Of a stretch of DNA of 64,000 nucleotides, positions 39,198-48,410 are shown piece after piece (within the stretch, counting starts at the first letter, position 1; each line of letters starts with the position of its first letter). The DNA comes from Lentilactobacillus fungorum (GTDB lineage Bacteria > Bacillota > Bacilli > Lactobacillales > Lactobacillaceae). The stretch lies in the NCBI RefSeq assembly GCF_016860605.1, contig NZ_BNJR01000021.1, forward strand, positions 62,001-126,000. The letters run 5' to 3'. Under the pieces are notes generated by a model, which was given only the letters and a program-made list of their open reading frames with translations, did no database searches and had not been told where the DNA came from. The position numbers were made by a program, and so were the translations under genes.

Positions 39198-39973
39198 GAT
39201 TGTTGACTACCTTCTACATTAATTTGATTCCAAATAAACGTGGCACTGGCAGAAATCTCATCACCGGTGGTAATTTCGTGAATCGTTTTAATTCTATCAC
39301 GATCCGTTGAATCAACAACCACGGAACTGGTCACCAGATTGCCATACTTAACCTCGTTGTCAAAACGAATATCAATTTGACGAGGTATATAGCGGCCTAA
39401 AAAGGACATCGGCAGTGCATCCAGCATCCACTCCAAATAAACCGAGTTGTTAACGTGACCGTTAAAATCAATGTCGCTCACCCGAACCTGATACTGCTTA
39501 GCGTCTGCCTTGGCCAAATCCTTAATAATTTCTGGCCGAGGCAATCGTGGGACTCGTTTGACTTTTTTTGACTCGTACGGCGCAATAATGTCATCTGACA
39601 TCGATGTAATCTTTCGGGTTTGTTCATTCATCAACACCCAAATGCTCTCAACCTTAACTAATTCATTACCAGCCTGATCATGCAGCCAAAATTCCCGATA
39701 AGCAAAATAACGGTTATAAGAAGTTCCCTTGGTCGTCATTTTGACAGTTGAATTATTAGTTGGCAATTGGTTAATCTTAATCGAATATGAAATCACGACC
39801 CAACCAATTCCATAGCGGTCAATCAGCGTTGTCTGATCGACTCCCAGTTGCTCATTTTGATGCTCAGAAGCCAAGATGAGCACATTAATCAGCATTGGAA
39901 TCGTAATTCGATTGTTCACATCACACTCATAAAACGGAATGGTATGGGTTTCACTAAATTGCTTTGCTGCCAT
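39194..39973 (-). CDS. Acyl-ACP thioesterase (FAT family)
   Basis: This 259-aa double-hotdog protein would release fatty acids from acyl-ACP. Landmarks are the N-terminal PFYECDVNNRITIP, the VISYSIKI region, and in the second hotdog DIDFNGHVNNSVYLEWM with the Asn/His catalytic pair. The ATG at 39991 directly follows the rsmI stop without a site; GAAGAAG precedes the ATG at 39973, which I use. It overlaps tsaB by 4 nt. Confidence 0.88.
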   Translation of the reverse strand: MAAKQFSETHTIPFYECDVNNRITIPMLINVLILASEHQNEQLGVDQTTLIDRYGIGWVVISYSIKINQLPTNNSTVKMTTKGTSYNRYFAYREFWLHDQAGNELVKVESIWVLMNEQTRKITSMSDDIIAPYESKKVKRVPRLPRPEIIKDLAKADAKQYQVRVSDIDFNGHVNNSVYLEWMLDALPMSFLGRYIPRQIDIRFDNEVKYGNLVTSSVVVDSTDRDRIKTIHEITTGDEISASATFIWNQINVEGSQQS

Positions 39974-39991
39974 GGGCACTTCTTCTTTCAT

Positions 39992-40867
39992 TTACTTAAT
40001 ATCATGGTACTCATTATAAACAACTTGTTTTCTTAAATGGTGATCCTTGGCAACTCGCTTAATTGCTTCGTTAACTTTCAAACCATTCTTAATATGAAAA
40101 TCAACTTGCTGGCTCATCGTCATTCCCGCCAAAGGATCTTGACCATCACTTTTCGGATTGTGATTACCTGCCACTATAATAACAAATTCTCCTCGAATTT
40201 CGACAGAATTGGCCCATTCAAACACGGCTGCCAAATCGCCACGAATAAATTCTTCATGCTTTTTAGTCAGTTCCCGGCAGAGCGCGACTTGCCGATCTGG
40301 GCCGAATTGTTCAATTAGTTCCTTGAGCGTTTTCTTCAATCGATGAGGGGCCTCGTAAAAAATGAGCGTCTCAGGTCGATTTTGTAAATGACCTAATTCT
40401 TCGCGCTGCTCCTTAGGCTTGCGAGATAAGAAACCATAAAAATAAAATGGCTGCGGCAAAATACCAGAAGCAATTAACGCCGTTATACCGGCATTCGCCC
40501 CAGGAAGTGGCACCACCTTAATTGATTGGTGAATACAAGCCACGACGAGTTCATGACCGGGATCACTAATCGAGGGCATGCCGGCATCGCTTACCTGCGC
40601 AATGGAAACTCCTTGCTTAAGTTTGGCAACCAATTCGGGAATCCGCTGGGCTGTATTATGCTCATGAAAACTAATCTGCTTGGTTTCAACCCCAAAGTGA
40701 TTCAAAAGTTTCTGCGTATTCCGCGTGTCTTCAGCAGCAATTAAATCAACAGTTTTAAGAATTTCCACCGCCCGATAAGTCATATCCGCCAAATTGCCGA
40801 TAGGCGTCGGCACTAAATACAGCGTGCCATATTGAGTTGTTGCGTCAAAACTTTTTTGTGTTTCCAC
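39992..40867 (-). CDS. rsmI: 16S rRNA (cytidine(1402)-2'-O)-methyltransferase
   Basis: This 291-aa SAM-dependent enzyme modifies C1402 in the ribosomal P site. It shows the tetrapyrrole-methylase fold with LVPTPIGNLADMTYRA, AEDTRNTQKLL and SDAGMPSISDPGHELV. It lies 9 nt after yabA in the conserved recR-tmk-holB-yabA-rsmI block. Confidence 0.94.
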   Translation of the reverse strand: METQKSFDATTQYGTLYLVPTPIGNLADMTYRAVEILKTVDLIAAEDTRNTQKLLNHFGVETKQISFHEHNTAQRIPELVAKLKQGVSIAQVSDAGMPSISDPGHELVVACIHQSIKVVPLPGANAGITALIASGILPQPFYFYGFLSRKPKEQREELGHLQNRPETLIFYEAPHRLKKTLKELIEQFGPDRQVALCRELTKKHEEFIRGDLAAVFEWANSVEIRGEFVIIVAGNHNPKSDGQDPLAGMTMSQQVDFHIKNGLKVNEAIKRVAKDHHLRKQVVYNEYHDIK

Positions 40868-40876
40868 GATTCTCCC

Positions 40877-41230
40877 CTAATCTCGACGACCATAAATAAT
40901 ATCAGTACAAAAAATACAGTCCTCATCATTTTCACGCCGTTTACCATAATATTCGTTGCAAACGTGGAAGCCTTCATTGTATAGTTTCTCCAAGTTCTTT
41001 CGAGATTTAGATAATTGAGGTGAATTTTGGCCAACTTTATTCGTGATCTCGGTTACTCGTTCCCGCAAATGCTGATTTTCAATTTCCAACTCGGCGTTTT
41101 TTTCCATCAATTCAATCAACGCTTCATGCAAATGAGAAAAATTGGCCGCCGTATCACTTAGCCGAGTATCCATCTCTTTTAGTTCGTCATATAAGCTTTG
41201 AGAATCCACGATTTTATCACCTTTCGCCAA
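40877..41230 (-). CDS. yabA: DNA replication initiation control protein YabA
   Basis: This 117-aa protein binds DnaA and DnaN to limit initiation. A leucine-rich coiled coil covers about residues 10-65, and a C-terminal zinc site has CNEYYG and CIFC. It abuts holB by 0 nt. Length matches Bacillus YabA. Confidence 0.92.
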   Translation of the reverse strand: MAKGDKIVDSQSLYDELKEMDTRLSDTAANFSHLHEALIELMEKNAELEIENQHLRERVTEITNKVGQNSPQLSKSRKNLEKLYNEGFHVCNEYYGKRRENDEDCIFCTDIIYGRRD

Positions 41231-42241
41231 TTACGATTTGGCAATCTTCAATATCTTCAGTGTCATTGACTCAACGATTCCTTGAAAATTAACATTCACG
41301 GCCATACTGTTGTTCATCGCCAGCACTTCATCCAACATCGTGATTAATTGGCCACTTTGCCAATTTGTCGCTGCTTTTTGCATTTGATCAATAATGGCCG
41401 GATACTTTAAATCATCCTTTGCCAGGGTACCATATTTTAATTCCAAAACATCTTCAAAAAGGCTAATGATCATTGTTAAAACCACTCGCTGCTGGTCTTT
41501 GCTACCAACAATCGGCATTATCGTCATTTGAATGAATGGGACTGCCATTAAATTACCGCTGGCTAAATAACTAAACCACTTGGCAATTGCCTGTTGCATT
41601 TGCCCGAACCAATCATCCTTAAGTAGTTGATCGACTTCGCTTCGACTATTCGTAATCGCCATCAGTAAATTGATTTGGCTGGGTAAAATCCCATCCTGTT
41701 TCAATTCAGCAATCATTTGCGGCTTACTTAAGCTCGGAAATTCGACAACTTGCGTTCTGGAGATAATGGTTGGCAAAATGAGATGCCGATTTTTGCTGAT
41801 AAGAAACGTCACCACATTGCCAACGGGTTCCTCAATAAATTTGAGCAAACTATTAGCTGCCCCAGTGGTCATTTTTTCGGCTTCAGAAATAATAAAAACT
41901 TTCTTGGCCCCTTCCACCGCGCTCTTAGTAAATTCACTTTTGACGTGGCGAATTTGGTCAACCTTAATGCTTTGACCATCAGGAGCTGTCAAGACAACAT
42001 CAGGGTGATCATGGTGCATAATCCGTACACATTCTGGACATTGTCCACAAGCAACCCCATCGACCACATGCGTACAAAACAGTCGCATCGCAACGGCCAT
42101 TGCCACAGCAAATTGGCCAGCTCCGTCTTCACCCGTTAATAAATAGGCATGAGACAATTCATTGTTAGCAACTAATGACATGAACTGGTGAAACAGCTGC
42201 GGTTGCTTTTGTTTGGCAACTTCTACGATATTTTCTGCCAT
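41231..42241 (-). CDS. holB: DNA polymerase III delta' subunit
   Basis: This 336-aa clamp-loader subunit has a degenerate Walker A (LTGEDGAGQFAVA, without the GKT of active loaders), a zinc module with CGQCPEC, and the SRC-like arginine-finger region (LPTIISRTQVVEFP). It works with HolA and the DnaX product encoded 3 kb upstream. It follows darA by 11 nt. Confidence 0.92.
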   Translation of the reverse strand: MAENIVEVAKQKQPQLFHQFMSLVANNELSHAYLLTGEDGAGQFAVAMAVAMRLFCTHVVDGVACGQCPECVRIMHHDHPDVVLTAPDGQSIKVDQIRHVKSEFTKSAVEGAKKVFIISEAEKMTTGAANSLLKFIEEPVGNVVTFLISKNRHLILPTIISRTQVVEFPSLSKPQMIAELKQDGILPSQINLLMAITNSRSEVDQLLKDDWFGQMQQAIAKWFSYLASGNLMAVPFIQMTIMPIVGSKDQQRVVLTMIISLFEDVLELKYGTLAKDDLKYPAIIDQMQKAATNWQSGQLITMLDEVLAMNNSMAVNVNFQGIVESMTLKILKIAKS

Positions 42242-42252
42242 GAAAGTCCCTT

Positions 42253-42579
42253 CTAAAATTGGTGAAATTGATCGATTGGCAGAACCATCACAGTTGCCCC
42301 GCCAACTTGGACTTCAATTGGAAATGTGTGCTCAGCCGTATCACCATTCAAACTAACCGGCGGCGTCATGAATTGCTGACGCGCAGAACAGGTCTCTTTG
42401 ATCAAGCTCAAAACCAAGTCAACTTTTTCATCATCAATTGCAACTAAATAAGTTGTATTGCCCGAACGCAAAAAGCTACCGGTAGTCGAAAATCGGGTTG
42501 CGATAATATCGTGGGCAACAAATACGGAACGTAGTTTATTGGCATCTTTATCTTGGACAATTGCGATTACTAATCTCAT
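42253..42579 (-). CDS. darA: Cyclic-di-AMP receptor DarA (PII-like)
   Basis: This 108-aa trimeric PII-like protein (also called PstA or YaaQ) binds c-di-AMP. Visible are the start MRLVIAIVQDKDA, the SGNTTYLVAI strand and the glycine-rich C-terminal loop VQVGGATVMVLP. Its downstream target is unsettled. In the same window a KimA-like importer belongs to a family inhibited by c-di-AMP. It is 13 nt after tmk. Confidence 0.92.
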   Translation of the reverse strand: MRLVIAIVQDKDANKLRSVFVAHDIIATRFSTTGSFLRSGNTTYLVAIDDEKVDLVLSLIKETCSARQQFMTPPVSLNGDTAEHTFPIEVQVGGATVMVLPIDQFHQF

Positions 42580-42592
42580 AACTTAACTCTCC

Positions 42593-43234
42593 TTAAAAAT
42601 ACTCACTAGCAATTTGTCGAATCACATTAATCGTATCTGCCACGACTCGTTCAAATGGCTGAGTAGCATCAATTGTGACAAACCGCTCAGCATTTTTCTT
42701 TCTAATTGCCATGTACCCTTGATGAACCCGCTTATGAAATTCGGTGGTCTCAACATCCAAGCGATCGATTTGGGTGCTATCCCTGTGCTTGGCAATTCGA
42801 GTTAAGCCCACTTCAACAGGAATATCAAAATAAATTGTTTTGTTCGGCAATCGTTTCTCAGTCGCAAATTCATTCATACGGTAGACTTGTTTCATGCCAA
42901 TCTGTCGCCCAGCTCCTTGATACGCAACCGAACTGTCCACATAACGGTCGCAAAGAACCAGTTTACCGGCATTTAAGGCTGGTAGAATCGTTTCAACAAG
43001 GTGTTGTCTCCTCGCTGCCGCGTACAATAATGCTTCGGTCCGATAATCCATTTCCGTATTTTGACGATCCAAAATAACGTGGCGAATCTCTTCAGAAATT
43101 TTATTGCCACCGGGTTCCCTGGTAACCAGCAAACGATCGCCAAGCTGCTGTTTAAACGGGCCAACCACCTCGTTCATAACAGATGTCTTGCCAGCACCAT
43201 CTGGACCTTCAAACGTTATAAATTTACCATTCAA
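42593..43234 (-). CDS. tmk: Thymidylate kinase
   Basis: This 213-aa enzyme makes dTDP from dTMP. The P-loop is FEGPDGAGKTS, the DR(Y/H) motif is LCDRYVDSSVAYQG, and a short LID follows. It heads the tmk-darA-holB-yabA-rsmI run and has its own promoter upstream. Confidence 0.95.
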   Translation of the reverse strand: MNGKFITFEGPDGAGKTSVMNEVVGPFKQQLGDRLLVTREPGGNKISEEIRHVILDRQNTEMDYRTEALLYAAARRQHLVETILPALNAGKLVLCDRYVDSSVAYQGAGRQIGMKQVYRMNEFATEKRLPNKTIYFDIPVEVGLTRIAKHRDSTQIDRLDVETTEFHKRVHQGYMAIRKKNAERFVTIDATQPFERVVADTINVIRQIASEYF

Positions 43235-43264
43235 ACCGATTCCCTCACTTCTATAATTATATTA

Positions 43265-43293
43265 ATTGTACGATATGTTGTTTAGCCTGTCTA
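43265..43293 (-). promoter_or_regulatory. Promoter of tmk
   Basis: TAGACA (43293-43288), a 17-bp spacer and TACAAT (43270-43265) on the minus strand, about 30 bp before the start. Confidence 0.55.
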
Positions 43294-43436
43294 TTTCAAA
43301 AGAAAAGAGCGATTAATAATTTGTTTTAGAAACCGATAAACCATGACAACAAAAACGTCATTGTTTCGATACTAAAATTCATTATGAGTCACTCTGCCAG
43401 TTAACGAGGCTCAACCACCGTTAATTTCAAATGACC

Positions 43437-43703
43437 TCATTCAAAATCGTCTCGGTCATAGCTAATTACTGATGGCTGAATTTGATTATTTTTAATTTTT
43501 CTAATTCGAGCTTCTTTGTATATGAAGAAATACTTTTGCCGAGCTAATGCAGTTTCTTGTTCCATCTCAATGTCACTATCCGCAACCGCATTTTGTGTCT
43601 GGGCCGCATGATCCCATTCTTCCTTTAAATTATTAATCAGCTCAAGTAGCCGCTCGTCATAATCGGCTTTGATATCACGCCGTTTCCATCTACTAAAAAA
43701 CAT
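43437..43703 (-). CDS. yaaL: YaaL family protein (DUF2508)
   Basis: This 88-aa helical protein has the DUF2508 pattern, starting MFFSRWKRRDIKADYDERL, with an aromatic KYFFIYKEARIRKI segment. It is found after recR in many Firmicutes, and its function is unknown. The start at ATG 43703 gives a 6-nt spacing from AGGGGG; GTG 43718 and ATG 43706 are also in frame. Confidence 0.85.
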   Translation of the reverse strand: MFFSRWKRRDIKADYDERLLELINNLKEEWDHAAQTQNAVADSDIEMEQETALARQKYFFIYKEARIRKIKNNQIQPSVISYDRDDFE

Positions 43704-43717
43704 CATGTCCCCCCTCA

Positions 43718-44317
43718 CTAGATTTCGGTTCGACCCTGAACTGCCTTGAATAACGTCACTTCATCAGCGTACTCAATATCGGAACCGACAGATAATCCGT
43801 GAGCTAATCGGGTAACCTTAATACCGGCTGGTTTAATTAGTTTACTTAAGTACATTGCCGTCGCTTCACCTTCGGGAGTTGCATTAGTGGCTACAATCAC
43901 TTCTTTGACAGCTTTATTTTGCTGCAATCGTTTAATGAGCGAACTAATATTCAAATCTTCTGGTCCTTTGCCTTCAATTGGTGATAAAACCCCATGGAGG
44001 ACATGGTAAAGACCGTGATATTCTTGAACCCGCTCCATCACCATGACGTCCTTTGGCTCCTCAACCACTAGGATTGTTGACTGATCCCGACTTTTATCTC
44101 GACAAATTTCGCAAGGGTCCTCATCGGTTAGGTTGCCGCAAATCGAACAGTAGTGAAGATCTTTTTTGGTAGCGACTAGTGCGTCAGCAAATCCTTTAAC
44201 ATCTGTTTCGTTCATATCAACCGTATAAAAAGCCAGCCGAGTTGCGGTTTTGTTGCCGATCCCCGGTAATTTCATGTAGCTATCAATTAACTTTGCGATT
44301 GGTTCCGGATATTGCAT
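43718..44317 (-). CDS. recR: Recombination mediator protein RecR
   Basis: This 199-aa protein forms a ring clamp and helps RecO load RecA at gaps. It contains the helix-hairpin-helix [15 protein letters not shown], a C4 zinc finger (CSIC...CEIC), and a Toprim domain ([14 protein letters not shown]). It follows ebfC by 22 nt, as in most Firmicutes. Confidence 0.95.
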   Translation of the reverse strand: MQYPEPIAKLIDSYMKLPGIGNKTATRLAFYTVDMNETDVKGFADALVATKKDLHYCSICGNLTDEDPCEICRDKSRDQSTILVVEEPKDVMVMERVQEYHGLYHVLHGVLSPIEGKGPEDLNISSLIKRLQQNKAVKEVIVATNATPEGEATAMYLSKLIKPAGIKVTRLAHGLSVGSDIEYADEVTLFKAVQGRTEI

Positions 44318-44339
44318 ACTTTTCCCTTCTCAATTCCAA

Positions 44340-44654
44340 TTACATTCCCGGAAGGCCCTTGGTATACTTGCCAAGCGTTTCCTGCGTTGCCTTTTCAACG
44401 TTTGCTAAGCCATCATTAACCGCCGCCAAGACCAGATCAGCCAACATTTCCGGGTCGTCAGGGTCGATGGCTTCCGGCTTAATTTGGATATCGGTCATCT
44501 TTCGATCGCCATTAAAAGTCACTTTAACCATATCATCTGGCGCAACCCCAGTAAATGCCTGTTGCTTTAAGTTTTCCTGTTCTTCGGTCAACTGCTTTTG
44601 CATTTTTTTCATTTGCTTAATCATATTGTTTCGATTCATACCATTCATCATCAT
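44340..44654 (-). CDS. ebfC: YbaB/EbfC family nucleoid-associated protein
   Basis: This 104-aa DNA-binding dimer has the N-terminal coiled coil [17 protein letters not shown] and the conserved strand [19 protein letters not shown]. It is placed between dnaX and recR as usual. GGAGG lies 5 nt before ATG 44654 and 8 nt before ATG 44651; a TTG at 44666 overlaps the site. Confidence 0.92.
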   Translation of the reverse strand: MMMNGMNRNNMIKQMKKMQKQLTEEQENLKQQAFTGVAPDDMVKVTFNGDRKMTDIQIKPEAIDPDDPEMLADLVLAAVNDGLANVEKATQETLGKYTKGLPGM

Positions 44655-44666
44655 TAAGTCCTCCAA

Positions 44667-46448
44667 TTAGTCATTTTTAATATCTAAAATTTCTTTACCA
44701 AACAATTCCGCTGCCTTTTTAACGATAGGCGGTTCATCGCTTCCGGCACTTTCATCAGCTTTTGGGTCAGCATCTTGCCCCGCCTTCTTGGAACTGGCAA
44801 GCTGATCCTTGTGGTTTGCCAAGTAGTCTTTTCTAATTTGGGGCCATTGGTTTTCCGGGACAAACACAATTTCTGGTGTTTTCCCCACAATACGATCCAA
44901 ATTATTCTCTAGGGCATCCCTTAACTCTGTATCGCCTTGAGCTTTTTGGTATAAGAACGCATAATCAAACGACACGATTACCCCTTTGGCACTCGCAGCA
45001 ACCGGCTTTGATACATGCATTACCGCCCGTTGCGTCACGGTCAGCGTGTTCATCAAATCGGGCCAAACTTCTTTAAACTGATTTAATTGTTTCCTAGTTG
45101 CCGAGCCCAAGATTGGATAAATCTTGGCCAATTCAACGTGTTCAGCTACAGTTGCCTTAGTTCTTGCCAATGGCTTTGTCGCTGCTGAATCAGCAGAAGC
45201 TGAGCTTTTCGGCATGGCGTTGGTTGTCGATTTTTTTAGCGTATCAATTTCTTCTTGCAGTTGATTGACCTGATTAGTGAGCTGCTGGATTGTCCGCTCA
45301 ACATTTGGTGCCGGAACTGCTTGTTGAGCGGCCGTTTGGATTGTCGTCGCTGCAGGCTTTTTTTCATCAAGGTGGGTAATCTTAACCGTTAAAACTTCCA
45401 GATAAACATCTGGATGAGCCGTATACCGCAAAGAATTTGAAATGTCATTTAGTTCGTTGATGATTTGATAGATATCACTATCACTAATTTCCGTACTAAT
45501 CTGCTTAAACTCATCGTCGATAACCCCTAATTCCATTTCCTCAACCATTTGCGGATCTTGCTGGTACAAAAGCACGTCTTGGCAATAGCTGGTCAGGTCT
45601 TCAACAAATCGGCTTGCATCCTTGCCTTCATCAAGAATCTTTTGAACCGTTAATAATGCATTCTTAGTATCTTGCTGGTGCACTTGCTGCATATATTTGG
45701 TCAATAATTCATTGGTGACGCTTCCTGTGACCAACAACGCATTTTCATATGTGATTTGATTGTCACCATACGACATTGCTTGATCCAAGATGCTTAACGC
45801 ATCCCGCATCCCACCTTCTGCCGCCTTGGCAATTAACTTCAGCGCCCGATCGTCATAATCAACGTGTTTTTGCTGCAGAATGTAAGCCATTCGCTCCAAA
45901 ATATCGGTTGGCTTAATCCGTTTAAAATCGAATTTCTGAGTCCGAGAGATAATCGTTGCTGGGATCTTATGAGGTTCGGTGGTTGCCAAAATAAAAATAA
46001 CGTTTGCCGGTGGCTCCTCTAAAGTTTTCAGCAAGGCATTAAAAGCCCCGGTTGACAACATATGAACTTCATCAATGATGTAGACTTTGTAATCCGCTTG
46101 GGTTGGCGCATACTTGGCCTTATCACGAATATCCCGAATTTCTTCGACCCCGTTGTTTGAAGCGGCATCAATTTCAATGACATCGTTTAAGCTGCCTTCG
46201 TTAATGGCTTTACAAGTCTCACATTGATTGCAAGGTTCGCCGTCTTTTAAGTAGTGGCAGTTAACTGCTTTGGCAAAAATCTTGGCAGCAGAGGTTTTGC
46301 CGGTTCCCCGGGGACCAGTGAACAAATACGCATGACTAATTTGTTTAGTAATCAAGGCATTTTTTAACGTTCGTGTAATGATTGACTGGCCCACAATTTC
46401 ATCAAACCGTTGTGGCCGCCATACCCGATATAAAGCTTGATAGCTCAT
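44667..46448 (-). CDS. dnaX: DNA polymerase III gamma/tau subunits
   Basis: This 593-aa clamp-loader ATPase begins MSYQALYRVWRPQRF. It has Walker A GPRGTGKTSAAK, a zinc module (CNQCETC), the DEVHML box and the SRC-type motif TIISRTQKFDFKRI. The C-terminal tau-like part is Ala/Thr-rich and polar before a final conserved helix region. The frame continues upstream to 46640, but GGAGGG lies 7 nt before ATG 46448 and the upstream part resembles no DnaX. Confidence 0.95.
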   Translation of the reverse strand: MSYQALYRVWRPQRFDEIVGQSIITRTLKNALITKQISHAYLFTGPRGTGKTSAAKIFAKAVNCHYLKDGEPCNQCETCKAINEGSLNDVIEIDAASNNGVEEIRDIRDKAKYAPTQADYKVYIIDEVHMLSTGAFNALLKTLEEPPANVIFILATTEPHKIPATIISRTQKFDFKRIKPTDILERMAYILQQKHVDYDDRALKLIAKAAEGGMRDALSILDQAMSYGDNQITYENALLVTGSVTNELLTKYMQQVHQQDTKNALLTVQKILDEGKDASRFVEDLTSYCQDVLLYQQDPQMVEEMELGVIDDEFKQISTEISDSDIYQIINELNDISNSLRYTAHPDVYLEVLTVKITHLDEKKPAATTIQTAAQQAVPAPNVERTIQQLTNQVNQLQEEIDTLKKSTTNAMPKSSASADSAATKPLARTKATVAEHVELAKIYPILGSATRKQLNQFKEVWPDLMNTLTVTQRAVMHVSKPVAASAKGVIVSFDYAFLYQKAQGDTELRDALENNLDRIVGKTPEIVFVPENQWPQIRKDYLANHKDQLASSKKAGQDADPKADESAGSDEPPIVKKAAELFGKEILDIKND

Positions 46449-46652
46449 TACTAAACCCTCCAAAAAGCGCCATTTCAAAAATCGTTCAATTAAAAACGTC
46501 TCAATAATTATATGATGAAACACGGAATAATGCCAATATAAATAATAAGCGATTTTCATTAAATTTCGCAAGTGGTCACCCGATGGCTGGCCCAAACTTA
46601 GTTCCAAAAACTTCTTTATATTAATAATTCCTTCGCGCATCTTTAAATTGAT

Positions 46653-46686
46653 AAAAAAAATACTCCCAGCAGATTTGCTGAGAGTT
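46653..46686 (-). terminator. Terminator after the SRP RNA gene
   Basis: ACTCTCAGCA pairs with TGCTGGGAGT on the minus strand, followed by eight Ts. Confidence 0.85.
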
Positions 46687-46699
46687 TAAAGTTCATAAT

Positions 46700-46790
46700 C
46701 AAGAGACACAAGGTCGATGATACTTAGTGCTGCTTCCTTCCGGACCTGACACAGTTCGTAACCCGACCCTTGTCTCAGGGCCTTGCGGCA
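46700..46790 (-). ncRNA. ffs: Signal recognition particle RNA (small bacterial type)
   Basis: The minus strand carries the invariant SRP core GTCAGGTCCGGAAGGAAGC, flanked by GAGACAAGGGTCG and CGACCTTGTGTCTC, which pair to form the long helix. A terminator follows. The RNA pairs with Ffh to target membrane proteins. It sits between tadA and dnaX, its usual place in lactobacilli. The ends are approximate. Confidence 0.93.
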
Positions 46791-46832
46791 ATATCCATCA
46801 TAACTTACTTCACTAAAAAATGCCAGTCTATT

Positions 46833-47300
46833 TTACTTTTTTCTTTTTCGAGCCGCCCGAAAAAAGTCCTTCATGATTTGAGCTGATTGGGCTTTTAACA
46901 CCCCTTCAAAAACTTCAATCTGATGATTCAGCCGGGGATCTTCCAAAACTTGGTAAAGGCTTCGAACCGCACCTGCTTTGGGATCCCGGGCACCAAAATA
47001 AACGGTTTTAAGCCTTGAGTTGATGATTGCCCCGGCACACATTAAGCAGGGTTCAATTGTCACATACAAGTCACAATCAACAAGCCGCCAAGAATTCATG
47101 GTGGCACAAGCTTCTTCAATGGCCATGATTTCGGCGTGAGCAACGCCATCATTGAGGTGTTCTCGCAAATTATGGCCACGGCCAATGATTCGACCGTCGG
47201 AAACGACTACGGCACCAATGGGAACTTCACCAATGACGAAAGCTTTTTGGGCCTCCACAAGTGCTGCCCGCATAAATTGGTGATCGTTTTTACTTGCCAT
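46833..47300 (-). CDS. tadA: tRNA-specific adenosine deaminase
   Basis: This 155-aa enzyme makes inosine at position 34 of tRNA-Arg(ACG). It has the zinc-site motifs HAEIMAIEE (catalytic Glu) and EPCLMCAGAI, and the family C-terminus ending in a lysine/arginine tail. It lies 9 nt after the RsmC-like methylase. Confidence 0.94.
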   Translation of the reverse strand: MASKNDHQFMRAALVEAQKAFVIGEVPIGAVVVSDGRIIGRGHNLREHLNDGVAHAEIMAIEEACATMNSWRLVDCDLYVTIEPCLMCAGAIINSRLKTVYFGARDPKAGAVRSLYQVLEDPRLNHQIEVFEGVLKAQSAQIMKDFFRAARKRKK

Positions 47301-47309
47301 TAGCTTCCC

Positions 47310-47918
47310 TCACTTTTTAATGCTCTGTAAAATATAATAACCCTTATCCCGTTTTAAAATGTCACAATTACCAAAAACGGTTGTCATCAACTTTTTGGCC
47401 GAGGGCGCCCCCTGTTTTTTTTGTAAGACAACGGTTAGGACCCCGTTAGCAACAAGGTGAGCCAGCGCGCCAGTAATCATTGCGTCAACAACTTTCTTAC
47501 CTGCTCTAACGGGTGGATTTGTCACAATGGCTGCGTATTGATCAACCACGGCCGCGTAAACATCGCTGGAAAAAATATTGACATTGTCAACCTGATTATC
47601 ATGGGCGTTTTTTTTCGCTAGTGCCAAAGCCAATTCATTGACATCCACCATATCAACAAGCCGATCAGGAAACGCTTTGGCAATTGCGATTCCGATAGGG
47701 CCGTAGCCGGTTCCCAAATCCAAGATTTTACCTACTGGCAATTGATCGTAATTCAGATTGTGCACCAATACCCGAGTGCCATAATCGACCGTATGTTTAG
47801 AAAACACACCGTTGTCAGAAGTAAACGTTAAGTTGTTTTTTAACAATGTAAAATGCCAAGTCGTTGGATTCGATTGGACATCCGGATTCTTTGAGTAGTA
47901 AAATTGATTGTCGCTCAT
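47310..47918 (-). CDS. Class I methyltransferase, RsmC-like
   Basis: This 202-aa SAM-dependent enzyme has motif I LDLGTGYGPIGIAIAK, the acidic VDMVDVNELAL and the catalytic NPPVRAGK of N2-guanine methylases such as RsmC. It is probably a 16S rRNA guanine methylase. The protein corresponds to the single catalytic domain only, as usual in Firmicutes. Confidence 0.88.
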   Translation of the reverse strand: MSDNQFYYSKNPDVQSNPTTWHFTLLKNNLTFTSDNGVFSKHTVDYGTRVLVHNLNYDQLPVGKILDLGTGYGPIGIAIAKAFPDRLVDMVDVNELALALAKKNAHDNQVDNVNIFSSDVYAAVVDQYAAIVTNPPVRAGKKVVDAMITGALAHLVANGVLTVVLQKKQGAPSAKKLMTTVFGNCDILKRDKGYYILQSIKK

Positions 47919-47951
47919 TTTTTAACTCCTATTCTATCATTTTAAATTGCA

Positions 47952-47997
47952 TCCCATATTTAGTGGATGGTCAGTTTAAAATCACAATATATTGTGT
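47952..47997. promoter_or_regulatory. Tandem NrdR boxes upstream of nrdH
   Basis: TCACAATATATTGTGT (47982-47997) is a near-perfect NrdR box. A weaker partner, TCCCATATTTAGTGGA (47952-47967), lies 30 bp upstream, about three helical turns. A probable promoter (TTGATT 48006-48011, TAAACT 48028-48033) follows. NrdR would repress the operon when dATP is high. Confidence 0.7.
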
Positions 47998-48077
47998 TCT
48001 TATCGTTGATTTTTCTCTCAATTAGTGTAAACTATAAGCATCAAGTAAAAACGAGCAAAAAGGGGAAGATGATAAAG

Positions 48078-48308
48078 ATGGCAAAAATTACGTTGTACTC
48101 TAAAAACAATTGCATGCAGTGCAAAATGACAAAGCGTTACCTTACCGAACATAACGTTGCGTTTGAAGAACATAACATTAACGAGCAGCCACAATATATT
48201 GATTATCTTAAGAAACGTGGTTTTATGGCCGTTCCCGTCGTCGATGTCGATGGCAAGCAAGCCTTTAGTGGCTTTAGACCTGATCAGCTTCAATCCATCG
48301 CCGGTTGA
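48078..48308 (+). CDS. nrdH: Glutaredoxin-like protein NrdH
   Basis: This 76-aa redoxin reduces class Ib ribonucleotide reductase. It has the NrdH active site CMQC, the conserved KRYL segment and a VPVV cis-proline turn. I used ATG 48078, 9 nt after AGGGGAAG; ATG 48069 lies too close to the site. nrdE follows after about 100 nt containing a weak hairpin. Confidence 0.92.
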   Translation: MAKITLYSKNNCMQCKMTKRYLTEHNVAFEEHNINEQPQYIDYLKKRGFMAVPVVDVDGKQAFSGFRPDQLQSIAG

Positions 48309-48344
48309 TCACTTTATCCATTTTACCATATAGATTTCATCACT

Positions 48345-48374
48345 TATGGGCGAAACCACATTTGGTCTCGCTTA
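48345..48374 (+). terminator. Weak terminator/attenuator between nrdH and nrdE
   Basis: GCGAAACC and GGTCTCGC pair around a 6-nt loop, followed by TTATTTTATT. It may allow partial readthrough into nrdE. Confidence 0.5.
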
Positions 48375-48410
48375 TTTTATTCCCAAAATTAAAGAAAGTG
48401 TGGTTCAAAC

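Noticed and set aside
41750-42139. 129-codon plus-strand frame opposite holB
   Set aside because: Shadow frame of holB with no independent support.
44242-44670. 142-codon plus-strand frame opposite ebfC
   Set aside because: It is antisense to two well-supported genes, with no binding site and no recognisable protein features.
46449-46640. N-terminal extension of DnaX
   Set aside because: The added 64 residues do not resemble DnaX, and a strong ribosome binding site stands before ATG 46448.
47967-48077. N-terminal extension of NrdH
   Set aside because: It would run through the NrdR box and promoter region; the 76-aa form matches the family.
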